A model generated the notes under the pieces. It worked only from the letters and a program-made list of their open reading frames with translations, searched no databases and was not told where the DNA came from. Of a DNA stretch of 64,000 nt, positions 1-9,834 are shown piece after piece. This DNA comes from Hyphomicrobiales bacterium (GTDB taxonomy: Bacteria; Pseudomonadota; Alphaproteobacteria; Rhizobiales; Rhizobiaceae), in contig UCNG01000011.1 in assembly GCA_900473915.1 (NCBI GenBank), forward strand, positions 544,976 to 608,975. The letters are read 5' to 3'. Positions within the stretch are counted from its first letter, which is position 1; each line of letters opens with the position of its first letter. Made by a program: the position numbers and the translations under genes.

Positions 1-2769
1 CGCGATGGCCGATAGCAACGCCATTGGCGCGATCAGCAGCACAGCGAACGGCAACGACCAGCTGTTATACTGCGCAGCAAGAATGAGGAACGCGAGCAGA
101 ACGGACAGCGGGAAGATGTACATTGCTGTGTTTCCAGCCTGCTTCTCCTGATAGGCAAGCTCGGTCCACTCGAAGGCCATGCCGGGCGGCAAAGTCTCCG
201 TGATGATCCGTTCTATCGCAGCAGTTGCCTGTCCGAACGAGTAGCCGGGTGCAGGCCCACCGCTGATATCGGCCGACGGGAAGCTGTTGTAATGCATCAC
301 CCGGTCTGGCCCCGAACTGTGCTCGATCGTTAGCAGAGCCGACAGCGGAATCATTTCGCCCGTTGCGTTTCGCACCTTCAGGCGGCCGATGTCCTCCGGC
401 TGCATGCGGAAGGGGGCGTCCGCCTGGACGACGACACGATAGGTCCGGCCAAAGCGATTGAAGTCATTCGCGTAAAGCGAGCCAAGGTTGACTTGCAACG
501 TTTCGAATATGGTGTTGAGCGGCACACCCTGCGACTTGGCCTTCACCCGGTCGATGTCCACTTGCACCTGTGGCGCATTTACCTGGAAGCTCGCAAGCAT
601 ACCGGCCAGCTCCGGTGCTTGCATCGCCTTTGCCATGATTGCACCCTGCGCCTTAGCAAGCTCTTCAAAACCAAGTCCCGCCCGATCCTCGATCTGGAGC
701 TTGAAGCCGCCGGTCGAGCCGAGGCCTGGAACGGGTGGCGGCGGGAAGATACCGGCGAAGCCATCGGGTATCTTGCTGAACCTGCCCATCAGGCGGCCTG
801 CGATGGCGAAAGCAGACATCGAGGGGTCCTTGCGTTCGTCAAAAGGCTTGAGCATCGTGAACATAACGGCGGCATTGGGAATATTGACCATGCCATTGAC
901 GGACAGACCCGGAAATGCCACGACACTCTCCACGCCCGGTTCGGCGAGAGCGATCTCCGACATTTCCTTGACGACTGCCTCGGTCCGGTCGAGCGAGGCT
1001 CCGGTCGGCAGTTGGGCGATGCCGACGAGGTAGTATTTATCCTGAGCCGGGACAAATCCGCTGGGTACAGACTGGAAACCCATCCATGTCAAACCCAACA
1101 GGCCGACATAGACGATCAGAACGAGCGAGCTTACCCTCAGGGCACGGCGCACGGACCAGACATAAGCATTCGAGGCCGTGTCGAAGAAGCGGTTGAACAG
1201 CCTGAAAAACCAGCCGAACAGACCATCAATCACCCGGGTCAGGAGATCGCGCTTCAGGTCGCCGTGGTGCGGCTTCAGGAGCACGCCTGCAAGCGCCGGA
1301 GAGAGAGTGAGGGAGTTGACCGCCGACAGGATGGTCGAGATTGCGATCGTGAGCGCGAACTGGCGATAGAATTCGCCTTGCAGGCCGGACAGGAATGCTG
1401 ATGGGATGAACACGGCCGACAGCACGGACGTAATGGCAACGATCGGCCCGGTCACTTCGTCCATGGCCTTGCGCGCCGCTTCCTTCGGCGTTTCGCCAAG
1501 CGCGATGTGCCGCTCGACATTTTCGACGACCACGATGGCGTCGTCGACCACGATTCCGATGGAAAGTACGAGACCGAACAGCGACAGTGTGTTCAGCGAG
1601 AAGCCGAACATATACATTAGCGCGAATGTGCCGACCAACGATATCGGGACCGCAACGAGCGGAATGATCGAAGCCCGCCATGTCTGAAGGAAAAGCACGA
1701 CGACGATCACGACCAGGACGATGGCTTCGAGCAGTGTCATCACCACGGCCTCCAGAGACGCCTTGACGAAGACGGTGGGGTCGTAGGCAATGCGGTATTC
1801 TATTCCCTCGGGAAAGCCTTTCTGCAGTTCTTCCATGGTGCTGCGAACAGCGCTCGCCACGTCGAGTGCGTTGGCGCCCGGGCTCTGGACGATCTGCATT
1901 GCCAGCGCCGGCTTGCCGTCGAGAAGACTGCGCAGCGCGTAAGCGTCTGCGCCGAGCTCGATACGGGCAATATCGCGTAAACGGGTAATCTGGCCATCGC
2001 TGCCCGTCTTGACAACGATGTCGCCGAACTGCTCCTCGCTTGAAAGCCTGCCGAGCGTGTTGACCGTGACCTGGAACGCAGCCGAGGCATCTGGCTGCTG
2101 GCCTACCGATCCTGCGGCCACCTGAGCGTTCTGCTCGCGAATTGCCGCCACCACGTCCGAGGCGGTCAGACCACGCGCTGCCACCTTGGCCGGATCGAGC
2201 CACACCCGCATGGAATACTCGCCAGCACCCCAGACGAGTACATCACCCACACCTGACAGCCGCGCAAGCTGGTCGCGTACCTGCAAGGTGGCGAAGTTCG
2301 ACAGGTAAAGAGGATCGTAGCGATCATCGGGTGACACGAGATGAACGACCATCAGGATGTCGGGCGAAGTCTTCTGCGTCACGACGCCAATACGCTGAAC
2401 CTCCTGTGGCAGACGCGGAAGCGCGCGCGAGACGCGATTCTGCACCTGGATCTGCGCCATGTCGGGGTCGGTGCCCTGTTGGAAGGTCACAGTAAGCGTC
2501 ATGCGCCCGTCGGTCGCCGCCTGCGAGCTCATATAGAGCATGTTCTCAACGCCATTGATCACCTGCTCCAGCGGCGCGGCAACCGTTTCTGCAATCACTT
2601 CGGGACTGGCGCCTGGATAGCTTGCGGTGACTTGTACCGTCGGCGGGGTCACCTGCGGATATTCGCTCAATGGCAGTTTCAGGAGCGTAAGGCCACCGCC
2701 GATCAGCATCAACACGGACAGGACGACCGCGAAGATGGGACGGTCGACGAAAAAGCGTGGAATGTTCAT
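1..2769 (-). CDS. RND multidrug/metal efflux permease (MexF/AcrB-type HAE1), 3' part cut off by window edge
   Basis: Inner-membrane proton-driven pump of a tripartite efflux system. The reading frame is open from ATG at 2769 to the window edge (923 codons), so the C-terminal 10-15% is missing. The protein begins MNIPRFFVDRPIFAVVLS, typical of HAE1 permeases, and carries the SEYP and PTVQV signatures, a long first periplasmic loop, and the TM4 proton-relay motif GIVVDDAIVVVENVER with the paired Asp residues. It resembles MexF/BpeF more than CusA, because the CusA methionine set is not obvious. Its ATG overlaps the stop of the adaptor gene (ATGA), so translation is coupled. A CueR-type promoter upstream of the adaptor suggests copper induction, although the family mostly exports organic compounds. 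An outer-membrane partner may lie further left. Confidence 0.95.
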   Translation of the reverse strand, partial: MNIPRFFVDRPIFAVVLSVLMLIGGGLTLLKLPLSEYPQVTPPTVQVTASYPGASPEVIAETVAAPLEQVINGVENMLYMSSQAATDGRMTLTVTFQQGTDPDMAQIQVQNRVSRALPRLPQEVQRIGVVTQKTSPDILMVVHLVSPDDRYDPLYLSNFATLQVRDQLARLSGVGDVLVWGAGEYSMRVWLDPAKVAARGLTASDVVAAIREQNAQVAAGSVGQQPDASAAFQVTVNTLGRLSSEEQFGDIVVKTGSDGQITRLRDIARIELGADAYALRSLLDGKPALAMQIVQSPGANALDVASAVRSTMEELQKGFPEGIEYRIAYDPTVFVKASLEAVVMTLLEAIVLVVIVVVLFLQTWRASIIPLVAVPISLVGTFALMYMFGFSLNTLSLFGLVLSIGIVVDDAIVVVENVERHIALGETPKEAARKAMDEVTGPIVAITSVLSAVFIPSAFLSGLQGEFYRQFALTIAISTILSAVNSLTLSPALAGVLLKPHHGDLKRDLLTRVIDGLFGWFFRLFNRFFDTASNAYVWSVRRALRVSSLVLIVYVGLLGLTWMGFQSVPSGFVPAQDKYYLVGIAQLPTGASLDRTEAVVKEMSEIALAEPGVESVVAFPGLSVNGMVNIPNAAVMFTMLKPFDERKDPSMSAFAIAGRLMGRFSKIPDGFAGIFPPPPVPGLGSTGGFKLQIEDRAGLGFEELAKAQGAIMAKAMQAPELAGMLASFQVNAPQVQVDIDRVKAKSQGVPLNTIFETLQVNLGSLYANDFNRFGRTYRVVVQADAPFRMQPEDIGRLKVRNATGEMIPLSALLTIEHSSGPDRVMHYNSFPSADISGGPAPGYSFGQATAAIERIITETLPPGMAFEWTELAYQEKQAGNTAMYIFPLSVLLAFLILAAQYNSWSLPFAVLLIAPMALLSAIA

Positions 2770-4025
2770 CGACGCGCCTCCTGCGATGCAGCCGCCGCCC
2801 GGTCGCCATCGACGGATTGGCCCGGCGACATCGAAACCGTCTGCGGGTCAACTTGCATTCCGGGGCGGACCAGCCCCTTGATGATGATTTTCTCGCCTGG
2901 CTTTAGGCCGCTGGAGACAACGCGCAAACCATCGATCATCGGCCCCAATTCAACCGGTCGGTACTCAGCCTTGTTCTCGGCTCCGAGAGCTAGAACGTAG
3001 CGGCGTCCCTGGTCGGTACCGATTGCCTGTTCGTCGATGAGCACGGTCTGAGCCGGTTCGGCGGTAACGAGCTTCACTCGTGCGAAGAGGCCAGGCGTCA
3101 GCCGGCCATCCGGGTTCTTGACAACCGCCCTGGCGCGGATCGTTCCCGTACTCCGGTCGACACGGTTGCCGAGAAAGTCGAGTTCGCCGGCATGTGGGAA
3201 GCCCGTATCGGTCATCAAACCGACCTGCACCGGAAGCTTGCCGCCAACCCTCTCCGAGTCTGATGCGCGTGCACGAGCGACGAATCCGAGATAGGTGGCT
3301 TCGTCGATATCGAAATAGACATAGAGCGGATCGGTCGAGACGATCGTGGTGAGCAGGGTCGCAGCCCCTGCATTGCCACCGGTGACGAGATTGCCTTCTG
3401 TCACGAGAACACGGTCGACCCGCCCAGCGATCGGTGCCGTGACGCGCGTGAACGACAGATCAAGTTCCGCGGCCGCAACGGCAGCCTTGGCGATTTCTAC
3501 TTGGGCTTGGCGCTGACGGCGTGCTGCCTGCGCGTCATCGAAGGTCTTGCGCGACACGGTCCCATTCGGAGCCAGTGTTTCGGCCCGCCGGAAATCGATT
3601 TCGGCCTGATCGAGCAGAACCTTTGCCTGCTGCAACTGGGCTTTGGCTCCGTCCAGCGCAACCTGGAATGGTCTCGGATCGATCTGGAAGAGAAGCTCAG
3701 CCGGTCGCACGAGGCCGCCTTCGGGAACGCTGACGGCGTCGATTGCGCCGCCGACGCGCGGACGCAGTTCGACGGCCCTGGTCGCTTCGAGATGGCCGGT
3801 GAACTCCGCGGACGGCGCGACCTTGCGCGTGATGACTTCGGCGACGGGGACCTGTGGGGCAGGCATTTGAGCCGGCTGTGCAGCGGCTTGTGGCACGGTA
3901 GCCGACGAAACGCGTACCAGTAGATTTTCGGCGTATTGTTCTAATTCTTCGCGATAGACAGTGCCAAGAGTACCACCCGCGACGACCGCCCCAACAAGCA
4001 TCAGGGTGGTGGCTTTATGACTCAT
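2766..4025 (-). CDS. RND efflux periplasmic adaptor (membrane fusion protein)
   Basis: 419-aa adaptor linking the RND permease to an outer-membrane channel. One N-terminal hydrophobic segment (about residues 7-22) anchors or exports it; there is no lipobox Cys. After a Pro/Ala-rich linker come the barrel-sandwich/lipoyl half (GHLEATRAVELRPRVGG), an alpha-helical hairpin (about 120-190), the second lipoyl half (FTRVTAPIAGRVDRVLV) and a C-terminal beta-barrel and membrane-proximal domain. This is the MexE/AcrA plan. The start follows an AGGAGAACG Shine-Dalgarno sequence. It is the first gene of a two-gene operon with the permease and lies downstream of a CueR-type promoter at 4119-4089. The Asp- and Met-rich metal sites of CusB are absent, so metal transport by the pump itself is inferred only from regulation and context. 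Confidence 0.93.
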   Translation of the reverse strand: MSHKATTLMLVGAVVAGGTLGTVYREELEQYAENLLVRVSSATVPQAAAQPAQMPAPQVPVAEVITRKVAPSAEFTGHLEATRAVELRPRVGGAIDAVSVPEGGLVRPAELLFQIDPRPFQVALDGAKAQLQQAKVLLDQAEIDFRRAETLAPNGTVSRKTFDDAQAARRQRQAQVEIAKAAVAAAELDLSFTRVTAPIAGRVDRVLVTEGNLVTGGNAGAATLLTTIVSTDPLYVYFDIDEATYLGFVARARASDSERVGGKLPVQVGLMTDTGFPHAGELDFLGNRVDRSTGTIRARAVVKNPDGRLTPGLFARVKLVTAEPAQTVLIDEQAIGTDQGRRYVLALGAENKAEYRPVELGPMIDGLRVVSSGLKPGEKIIIKGLVRPGMQVDPQTVSMSPGQSVDGDRAAAASQEARR

Positions 4026-4088
4026 TATCGTTCTCCTTCATAAGGGCACACCACCTCACAGCGTGAGACGGCGGTGACTTTTTACGAA

Positions 4089-4119
4089 GGTGCGGTTTCC
4101 AACCATGGGAAGGTCAAGA
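4089..4119 (-). promoter_or_regulatory. CueR-type (MerR-family) promoter-operator for the RND operon
   Basis: Read on the minus strand: -35 TTGACC (4119-4114), a 19-bp spacer, and a weak -10 CACCTT (4094-4089). The spacer holds the MerR-family dyad ACCTTCC-N7-GGAAACC. An over-long 19-bp spacer with a centred dyad is the hallmark of MerR-activated promoters, and ACCTTCC half-sites match the CueR class. The same element precedes copZ, copA and the MFS gene. Confidence 0.8.
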
Positions 4120-4502
4120 GCCGAGAAATAATTTTTTAGAAGAAGCTCTTGACGTGAGTTATCAAGTGTTTGATCAGGTCGTCAGCAAAGCTGATTTCTC
4201 CGATGCGCTCGGTCGGGAGGAGTTCGTCTTAGCTTCTTAGGAACGGCCGTGCGGAACGCCTCAGCGGCCGGAAATTCGCTAACGAAGCGTGACCGGCGGC
4301 TTTCCCAAATCAAATAATCAGTGGCTTTCGGCGGGCGCTAGGGCGCGAGAAGGCAAGCCTTTGTCCCAGCGCCCCGCGGCGGAATATGTGCCCCTGAAAA
4401 GCAGGAGCCGGCGGTGCAACGCCACAACAGAGCCATGTATCCTAATTAGCACGCCGCGATTATTTTCGCGGCGGGCCTTTGTTTCATGTGCCGATCCAAA
4501 AC
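4120..4502. other. Intergenic stretch between RND operon and multicopper oxidase
   Basis: About 380 bp with no credible gene; short ORFs here have no recognisable product. It holds a GC-rich hairpin (4452-4473, 8-bp arms CGCCGCGA/TCGCGGCG, loop 6 nt) that may end transcription of the oxidase gene, although there is no clear U-run on the minus strand. Between 4140 and 4440 I see nothing else. Confidence 0.5.
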
Positions 4503-6041
4503 TTAGGCTCGAACGTCAATCGTACCCATCATTCCGAGCTGTTCGTGCTCGAGGATATGGCAGTGATACATGCGTGGTCCCGGCAGATCTTGGCGCAGCA
4601 GAATCCGAACCGTCTCTCCGGCCACGATGTTCACGGTATCCTTCCATGCGCGATAGGCTGGCCTGGTGACCTTTCCGTCCTTCTCGTGCTCGATTATCTG
4701 GAACTGCGTCCCATGCACATGGAACGGATGGTCCATATCCGCTTCGTTGACGACTTCCCAAAGTTCGACTTGTCCGACTTTCGAAACTACGTCTATGCGG
4801 TGCATGTCGAAGCTGGCACCGTTGATCAGGAACTTCATCTCCATGCTGTCGGAAGACATCGACATGTTGGAGTGATCCATGCCCTGCATCGACATGTTAC
4901 TATGGTCCATACCGCCCATGGATTCCGTCAGCACAAAACGACGCGTGACAACCGGATTCTCAAGAGCTTCGATGGTGCGTAGCTTTGCCGGCAACGGAGG
5001 TATTGCGCTTGCCGGCGCATCTGATACGTGTGCCGTCAACAGGGTCATGTCGGCCTCGTTCGGCTTACCCGGCCCCATCCAGCCGCGCTCATATTCGAGC
5101 GTCGTGAGCATGGCCATTCCCGGTTTGTCGAAAGAAACAATCAACTCAACGCGTTCGGCCGGCGTGAGCAGCAGCTCATCGACGGCGACAGGGGCTTCGA
5201 TTAGGCCACCATCCGTTCCTATGACGGTCATGCTCGCATTCTCGAACTTGAGCCGTAGGAATCGCGCGTTTGTCGCGTTAAAAAGGCGCAAGCGACGCTT
5301 CTCTCCAACTGCAACAGCCATCGTCGGGTTCTTCTGCCCATTAACGAGCACATGATCGCCAACGCGGCCGTTCATCAGATCAGCCATCGTGCTTTCCGGC
5401 ATTGTCCCGTCGGCGGCGATCCTGAGATCCGTGAGCATGAGGATCGTGTCGCCATACTCCGACGGGATGGGATCGTCCTTTGGCTTGACCAGAAAGACAC
5501 CAGCGAGTCCGCGGTAAACCTGCTCGGCGGTCAAACCATGAGGATGGGGATGGAACCAGTAAGGTGCCGCACTGCCTTCCGGCAGATCAAACGCATAAAT
5601 ACGGTCACCACCCGATACCACCGGGTCCATCGGATTGCCATCCTGATCGGCCGGCACCGGCATGCCATGCCAGTGAATCGTCGTGGGTTCGCCTGGAATT
5701 CCGTTCTTGAAGCTGATCTCGACTTTGTCACCCTCACGTGCTTCGATTACGGGATTGGTGCCATTGTAGAGAAGCACAGGCGTATCGAACCCTTCGGCGA
5801 ACCGCATGGTGCCTGGTTCTGCTGCGAGCTTTACCTTGAATACGCCCGGTGCGGCCGACTGATTGGACAGGCGTGGCAGCTCCTTGAGCGGATGTCCCTC
5901 CGGCAAAACCGGGTTGGCGTTTGTGGGAGGCACGGCGTGATTACCGTGGCCATCCATGCCGCCCATATCGTGCTTTTGAGCTATTGCAGGCCCGGCCACG
6001 ACGAGGCCCCCAAGGCTTGCCAGAAAAGTACGCCTTTGCAT
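4503..6041 (-). CDS. Multicopper oxidase (CueO/CopA-like), Tat-exported
   Basis: 512-aa periplasmic laccase-type oxidase, probably converting Cu(I) to Cu(II). The chosen ATG at 6041 has an AAAGGAAGA ribosome site and gives a twin-arginine signal (MQRRTFLASLGG). A further upstream ATG (6074) would hide this signal behind extra residues. All four copper-ligand blocks are present: HWHG (residues 123-126), YWFHPHPHG, HPFHVHG, and the C-terminal YHCHILEHEQLGMM with the type-1 Cys and axial Met. Before the last blocks is a Met/His-rich insert with two copies of MDHSNMSM, comparable in role to the CueO Met-rich segment. The N-terminus after cleavage is also Met/His rich. It lies in line with DUF305 and copZ and is probably co-transcribed from the copZ promoter, since no complete CueR site precedes it. 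Confidence 0.95.
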   Translation of the reverse strand: MQRRTFLASLGGLVVAGPAIAQKHDMGGMDGHGNHAVPPTNANPVLPEGHPLKELPRLSNQSAAPGVFKVKLAAEPGTMRFAEGFDTPVLLYNGTNPVIEAREGDKVEISFKNGIPGEPTTIHWHGMPVPADQDGNPMDPVVSGGDRIYAFDLPEGSAAPYWFHPHPHGLTAEQVYRGLAGVFLVKPKDDPIPSEYGDTILMLTDLRIAADGTMPESTMADLMNGRVGDHVLVNGQKNPTMAVAVGEKRRLRLFNATNARFLRLKFENASMTVIGTDGGLIEAPVAVDELLLTPAERVELIVSFDKPGMAMLTTLEYERGWMGPGKPNEADMTLLTAHVSDAPASAIPPLPAKLRTIEALENPVVTRRFVLTESMGGMDHSNMSMQGMDHSNMSMSSDSMEMKFLINGASFDMHRIDVVSKVGQVELWEVVNEADMDHPFHVHGTQFQIIEHEKDGKVTRPAYRAWKDTVNIVAGETVRILLRQDLPGPRMYHCHILEHEQLGMMGTIDVRA

Positions 6042-6147
6042 CGATCGTCTTCCTTTCGGTCGTTTGACAGTCAACGGCGACGCCGTCCAACCATGTCTTA
6101 TGCATTTTTCATGGGGGAAGGCGGCTCCTGAGTGCCGCTCCCGGTTG

Positions 6148-6552
6148 TCACTGACCGCGTTTTGCCAGCCATTCGCGCATCATGGCGATTTCGCCTTCCT
6201 GGGCAGTAATCACGCCCTTGGCGAGCTTACGGACTTCCGGATCCGTTCCATGTTCGAGCACGACGCGCGCCATATCGATCGCACCCTGGTGGTGCGGGAT
6301 CATGCCGCGCATGAAATCCTCGTCCGCATCACCCGTGAACTCTATGGCCATATCGGCGTGCATCTTGTCGTTGACATCTTGATAGGCGCGAATGACAGGA
6401 TTGTCGGAAGGCGTGCTTGCGCCGTGACCGGCATGTTCACTGCGGTTCATGGTTGCTCCTTGTTCTTGTTCGCCAATCTGCGATTGCGCGTAGGCGAGAC
6501 CGCCGGCAACAGCTAGCGCGCCGGCGATAAAAATCGGGGTGAGTTTGTTCAT
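6148..6552 (-). CDS. DUF305 family periplasmic protein (CopM-like)
   Basis: 134-aa exported protein with an N-terminal signal peptide (about 1-22, cleavage after [11 protein letters not shown]). The DUF305 core is recognisable by [15 protein letters not shown] (HH at residues 87-88) and a C-terminal run with I/M/H-rich helices. Members of this ferritin-like family bind copper or other metals in the periplasm and often sit beside multicopper oxidases and CopZ/CopA. Located 13 bp downstream of copZ and 106 bp before the oxidase gene, so it is likely part of the same operon. The precise function is unknown. Confidence 0.88.
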   Translation of the reverse strand: MNKLTPIFIAGALAVAGGLAYAQSQIGEQEQGATMNRSEHAGHGASTPSDNPVIRAYQDVNDKMHADMAIEFTGDADEDFMRGMIPHHQGAIDMARVVLEHGTDPEVRKLAKGVITAQEGEIAMMREWLAKRGQ

Positions 6553-6565
6553 GGCTCTGCTCTGA

Positions 6566-6787
6566 TCATAAGGTTCTCAAGGCCGTGCCCGGCGTTTTTG
6601 CGGTCGCGGGATAACCGGCTTCATCAAGGACCTGCTGAAGTGCCGCCAGGGTAGCAGTCGTCTCGACCACGACCGTGCGCGCCTCGGGATTGGTCGTGAC
6701 CCTGGCATTCGGATCAATCGACAGGATCGCCTGTCTAACGGATTTTGCGCAGCCGCCGCAGGTCATGTCTTCGATTCTGAGTTCCAT
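6566..6787 (-). CDS. copZ: Copper chaperone CopZ (HMA domain)
   Basis: 73-aa cytosolic heavy-metal-associated domain. The Cu(I) site MTCGGC uses Cys10 and Cys13, and the beta-alpha-beta-beta-alpha-beta pattern ends with the usual DEAGYPA. It would carry Cu(I) to the divergently encoded CopA ATPase and buffer copper for the CueR regulator. The start ATG follows AAGGAGATTTCTC. Its own CueR-type promoter lies 34 bp upstream, back to back with that of copA. Confidence 0.93.
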   Translation of the reverse strand: MELRIEDMTCGGCAKSVRQAILSIDPNARVTTNPEARTVVVETTATLAALQQVLDEAGYPATAKTPGTALRTL

Positions 6788-6820
6788 GAGAAATCTCCTT
6801 GTCTTGCTTTAACGTTGCCG

Positions 6821-6851
6821 AATGTGCGGCTTCCAACCATGGGAAGGTCAA
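6821..6851 (-). promoter_or_regulatory. CueR-type promoter-operator for copZ
   Basis: Minus-strand -35 TTGACC (6851-6846), 19-bp spacer containing ACCTTCC-N7-GGAAGCC, -10 CACATT (6826-6821). It is a 27-bp perfect inverted copy of the copA operator only 25 bp away, so the divergent pair is controlled by two identical sites. Confidence 0.85.
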
Positions 6852-6876
6852 TAGCGATTTTTCTCCTTCTCATCTC

Positions 6877-6907
6877 TTGACCTTCCCATGGTTGGAAGCC
6901 GCATCTT
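6877..6907 (+). promoter_or_regulatory. CueR-type promoter-operator for copA
   Basis: -35 TTGACC (6877-6882), 19-bp spacer with ACCTTCC-N7-GGAAGCC, -10 CATCTT (6902-6907). Transcription would start near 6914, which rules out the upstream ATG at 6888 as the copA start because it lies within the operator. Confidence 0.87.
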
Positions 6908-6947
6908 CTGTCCGAACTGGAATTCGGGACAAGAAAAGGAGGCGGCT

Positions 6948-9506
6948 ATGAATGCCCCCGTTCAAGCAACAGACCTGTCTGAAACGATATCACTCCCCAT
7001 CGAAGGGATGACCTGCGCTTCCTGCGTGGGTCGTGTCGAAAGAGCCCTCAAGACCGTGCCAGGCGTCGCCGATGCGATCGTGAATCTGGCAACGGAAAAA
7101 GCGAGCATCACTACGAACAAGCCGGTTGATCCAGCCACGCTCGTCAAGGCCGTGAAGGATGTAGGCTATGAGGTTCCGGAAAGTTTCTCCGCGCCGGCGG
7201 CGGCCTCGCTTGAGGTGGCGATCGAGGGTATGACCTGCGCCTCCTGCGTGGGTCGTGTCGAAAAGGCTCTCCGGGCCGTGCCCGGCGTCACCAACGCCGT
7301 CGTCAATCTCGCAACGGAGAAGGCCACGGTCCAGGGAACTGCCGACGCCGCTGTGGTGGTGGCAGCAATCGAAAACGCGGGTTATGACGCCAAGGTGATC
7401 GCGGCGGGATCCGGGGCCGCCCAAGTAGAGACCGATGATCGCGCCGCGAAGAAGGAAGCAGAACGCCGCGAACTGACCCGAGATTTCACCCTCGCAGCGG
7501 TGCTGACGGTGCCGGTCTTCATCCTGGAGATGGGCTCACACGTCATCCCGGGCATGCATGACCTGATCGCCTCGACCATCGGCATGCAGTCGAATTGGTA
7601 CATCCAATTCGTGTTGACAACCATCGTCCTGTTCGTTCCGGGCATTCGCTTTTACGACAAGGGGCTTCCGGCACTTGGGCGGCTCGCCCCTGACATGAAC
7701 TCGCTGGTCGCAGTCGGCACGCTGGCCGCCTATGGCTATTCGCTGGTGGCGACCTTCGCGCCCGGCTTCCTCCCCGCCGGAACGGTAAACGTCTATTTCG
7801 AGGCCGCCGCGGTGATCGTGACGCTTATCCTGCTCGGGCGGCTGCTCGAAGCGCGCGCCAAAGGCCGGACATCCGAGGCGATCAAGCGTCTCGTCGGCCT
7901 TCAGGCAAAAACGGCACGTGTGCGCAGGGACGGCAAGACGGTCGACCTGCCGATCGGTTCGGTCGTTTCCGGCGATATTGTCGAGGTTCGGCCCGGCGAT
8001 CGCGTCCCGGTGGACGGCGAGGTCATCGAAGGCGAGAGTTATGTCGACGAATCGATGATCACCGGCGAGCCGATCCCGGTCTCCAAGAAGCACGGCAGCG
8101 AGGTGGTTGGCGGCACGGTCAACCAGAAGGGCGCCTTCGCCATCCGTGCGACTGCGGTCGGCGGCAACACCGTGCTGTCGCAGATCATCCGCATGGTCGA
8201 GGAAGCGCAAGGATCGAAGCTGCCGATCCAGGCGCTGGTCGACAAGGTGACCATGTGGTTCGTGCCGGCGGTCTTCGCCGTAGCGGCCCTGACCTTCGCT
8301 TCCTGGCTCTATTTCGGGCCGTCGCCCGCGCTCACTTTCGCGCTGGTCAATGCCGTCGCCGTGCTGATCATCGCCTGCCCCTGCGCCATGGGTCTGGCGA
8401 CGCCGACCTCGATCATGGTGGGCACTGGCCGGGGGGCGGAGTTGGGCGTGCTCTTCCGCAAGGGTGAAGCGCTACAACTGCTCAAGGACGCAAGGGTCGT
8501 CGCGGTGGACAAGACGGGCACTTTGACCGAAGGCAAGCCGGCGCTCACCGATCTGGAACTGGCCATCGGTTTCGACCGGGCGGATGTCCTCGGTCTGGTG
8601 GCGTCCGTCGAGGCGAAGTCGGAGCATCCGATTGCCCGTGCGATCGTGGATGCAGCCGCAGGGGAGGACATTCCGCTGCCGGCCGTATCGAACTTCGAAT
8701 CGGTGACGGGTTTCGGCGTCAAGGCCCTGGCCGGTGGCAAGCGCGTCGAGATCGGCGCCGACCGCTACATGACCGAACTCGGCCATGACGTGGCAGGCTT
8801 CGCCAAGGTTGCCGAACGTCTCGGCAATGAGGGCAAGTCGCCGCTCTATGCGGCGATCGAGGGCAAACTCGCGGCGATCATCGCCGTGGCCGATCCGATC
8901 AAGGAGACGACGCCTGCGGCGATTAAGGCGCTGCACGATCTCGGCCTCAAGGTTGCGATGATCACCGGCGACAACAAGCGTACGGCCGAGGCTATCGCCA
9001 AGCGCCTTGGGATCGACGAGGTGGTGGCGGAAGTCCTGCCGGACGGCAAGGTCGACGCGGTGCGTCGCCTCAAGGCTGAGCATGGCAAGGTTGCCTTCGT
9101 CGGCGACGGCATCAATGACGCTCCGGCGCTGGCCGAAGCGGATGTCGGTCTTGCCATCGGCACCGGAACGGACATTGCCATCGAGGCCGCCGACGTGGTG
9201 CTGATGTCGGGGAGCCTGCAAGGCGTACCGAACGCAATCGCACTGTCCAAGGCGACGATTGGGAACATTCGGCAGAACCTGTTCTGGGCCTTCGCTTACA
9301 ACACGGCTCTGGTCCCCGTTGCCGCCGGGCTGCTCTATCCGGCCTACGGCATCCTGCTGTCACCGGTTTTCGCCGCCGGCGCCATGGCCCTGTCGAGCGT
9401 CTTCGTGCTCGGCAATGCGCTCCGGCTCAAGACCTTCCGCGCCCCCGCGCAGGTGGAGAGCGGTGCTGCCCCGCACCATCGGCCGGAACTCGCACCCGCG
9501 AAATGA
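6948..9506 (+). CDS. copA: Copper-exporting P1B-type ATPase CopA
   Basis: 852-aa Cu(I) efflux ATPase of the inner membrane. It has two N-terminal HMA domains, each with GMTCASC (Cys pairs 23/26 and 97/100). Eight transmembrane helices follow, with the CPC ion-site motif ([15 protein letters not shown]), the TGE actuator loop ([12 protein letters not shown]), the [11 protein letters not shown] phosphorylation site, the SEHP motif and the [10 protein letters not shown] hinge. The ATG at 6948 is preceded by AAAAGGAGG. It is the first gene of a probable operon with glutaredoxin, ferredoxin reductase and the CueR-like regulator. CPC plus the MTCASC domains points to Cu(I) or Ag(I) rather than Zn or Cd. 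Confidence 0.97.
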   Translation: MNAPVQATDLSETISLPIEGMTCASCVGRVERALKTVPGVADAIVNLATEKASITTNKPVDPATLVKAVKDVGYEVPESFSAPAAASLEVAIEGMTCASCVGRVEKALRAVPGVTNAVVNLATEKATVQGTADAAVVVAAIENAGYDAKVIAAGSGAAQVETDDRAAKKEAERRELTRDFTLAAVLTVPVFILEMGSHVIPGMHDLIASTIGMQSNWYIQFVLTTIVLFVPGIRFYDKGLPALGRLAPDMNSLVAVGTLAAYGYSLVATFAPGFLPAGTVNVYFEAAAVIVTLILLGRLLEARAKGRTSEAIKRLVGLQAKTARVRRDGKTVDLPIGSVVSGDIVEVRPGDRVPVDGEVIEGESYVDESMITGEPIPVSKKHGSEVVGGTVNQKGAFAIRATAVGGNTVLSQIIRMVEEAQGSKLPIQALVDKVTMWFVPAVFAVAALTFASWLYFGPSPALTFALVNAVAVLIIACPCAMGLATPTSIMVGTGRGAELGVLFRKGEALQLLKDARVVAVDKTGTLTEGKPALTDLELAIGFDRADVLGLVASVEAKSEHPIARAIVDAAAGEDIPLPAVSNFESVTGFGVKALAGGKRVEIGADRYMTELGHDVAGFAKVAERLGNEGKSPLYAAIEGKLAAIIAVADPIKETTPAAIKALHDLGLKVAMITGDNKRTAEAIAKRLGIDEVVAEVLPDGKVDAVRRLKAEHGKVAFVGDGINDAPALAEADVGLAIGTGTDIAIEAADVVLMSGSLQGVPNAIALSKATIGNIRQNLFWAFAYNTALVPVAAGLLYPAYGILLSPVFAAGAMALSSVFVLGNALRLKTFRAPAQVESGAAPHHRPELAPAK

Positions 9507-9559
9507 GACATGCGGGTCTGCTCCGGCAGGCTCGCCAGATATGAAGAAAGGAATGGACG

Positions 9560-9823
9560 ATGACCAATACGAAGAGCCCATCGGTGGTGCTTTACACAAC
9601 GCCAACCTGCCCCGACTGCCATGCTGTCAAGCGGTGGCTTGCAGACCAGGGAGTTCCATATGAAGAGCGAGATCTGTCAGATCCCCAGATAGCCGAAGAG
9701 GCGAAGGCGCGCACCGGTGTGCGTGTCGCCCCGATCACGATCGTCAACGAACAGGTCTTCTACGGAACCTTTGCCGACCAGAAGCCTCGCCTGGCAGAAG
9801 CCCTGTCATTGGGCACTGCCTGA
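9560..9823 (+). CDS. Glutaredoxin-family thiol oxidoreductase
   Basis: 87-aa thioredoxin-fold protein with a CPDC active site (Cys17-Cys20) and the cis-Pro segment RVAPITIVNEQVFYG. It is NrdH/Grx-like and cytosolic. A ribosome site AAGAAAGGA precedes ATG 9560. It lies 53 bp behind copA and 11 bp before the ferredoxin reductase, so co-transcription is likely. A plausible role is repair of copper-oxidised thiols or electron relay with the reductase; this is inference. Confidence 0.88.
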   Translation: MTNTKSPSVVLYTTPTCPDCHAVKRWLADQGVPYEERDLSDPQIAEEAKARTGVRVAPITIVNEQVFYGTFADQKPRLAEALSLGTA

Positions 9824-9834
9824 GGGAGATTGCC

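Noticed and set aside
493..2203. Several ORFs on both strands overlapping the RND permease
   Set aside because: The minus-strand permease frame is open from 2769 to the window edge and has HAE1 motifs; the others are shadows.
6085..6105. Possible CueR site before the multicopper oxidase (GTCCAACCATG)
   Set aside because: Only one weak half resembles the dyad and there is no TTGACC box; transcription from the copZ promoter explains expression.
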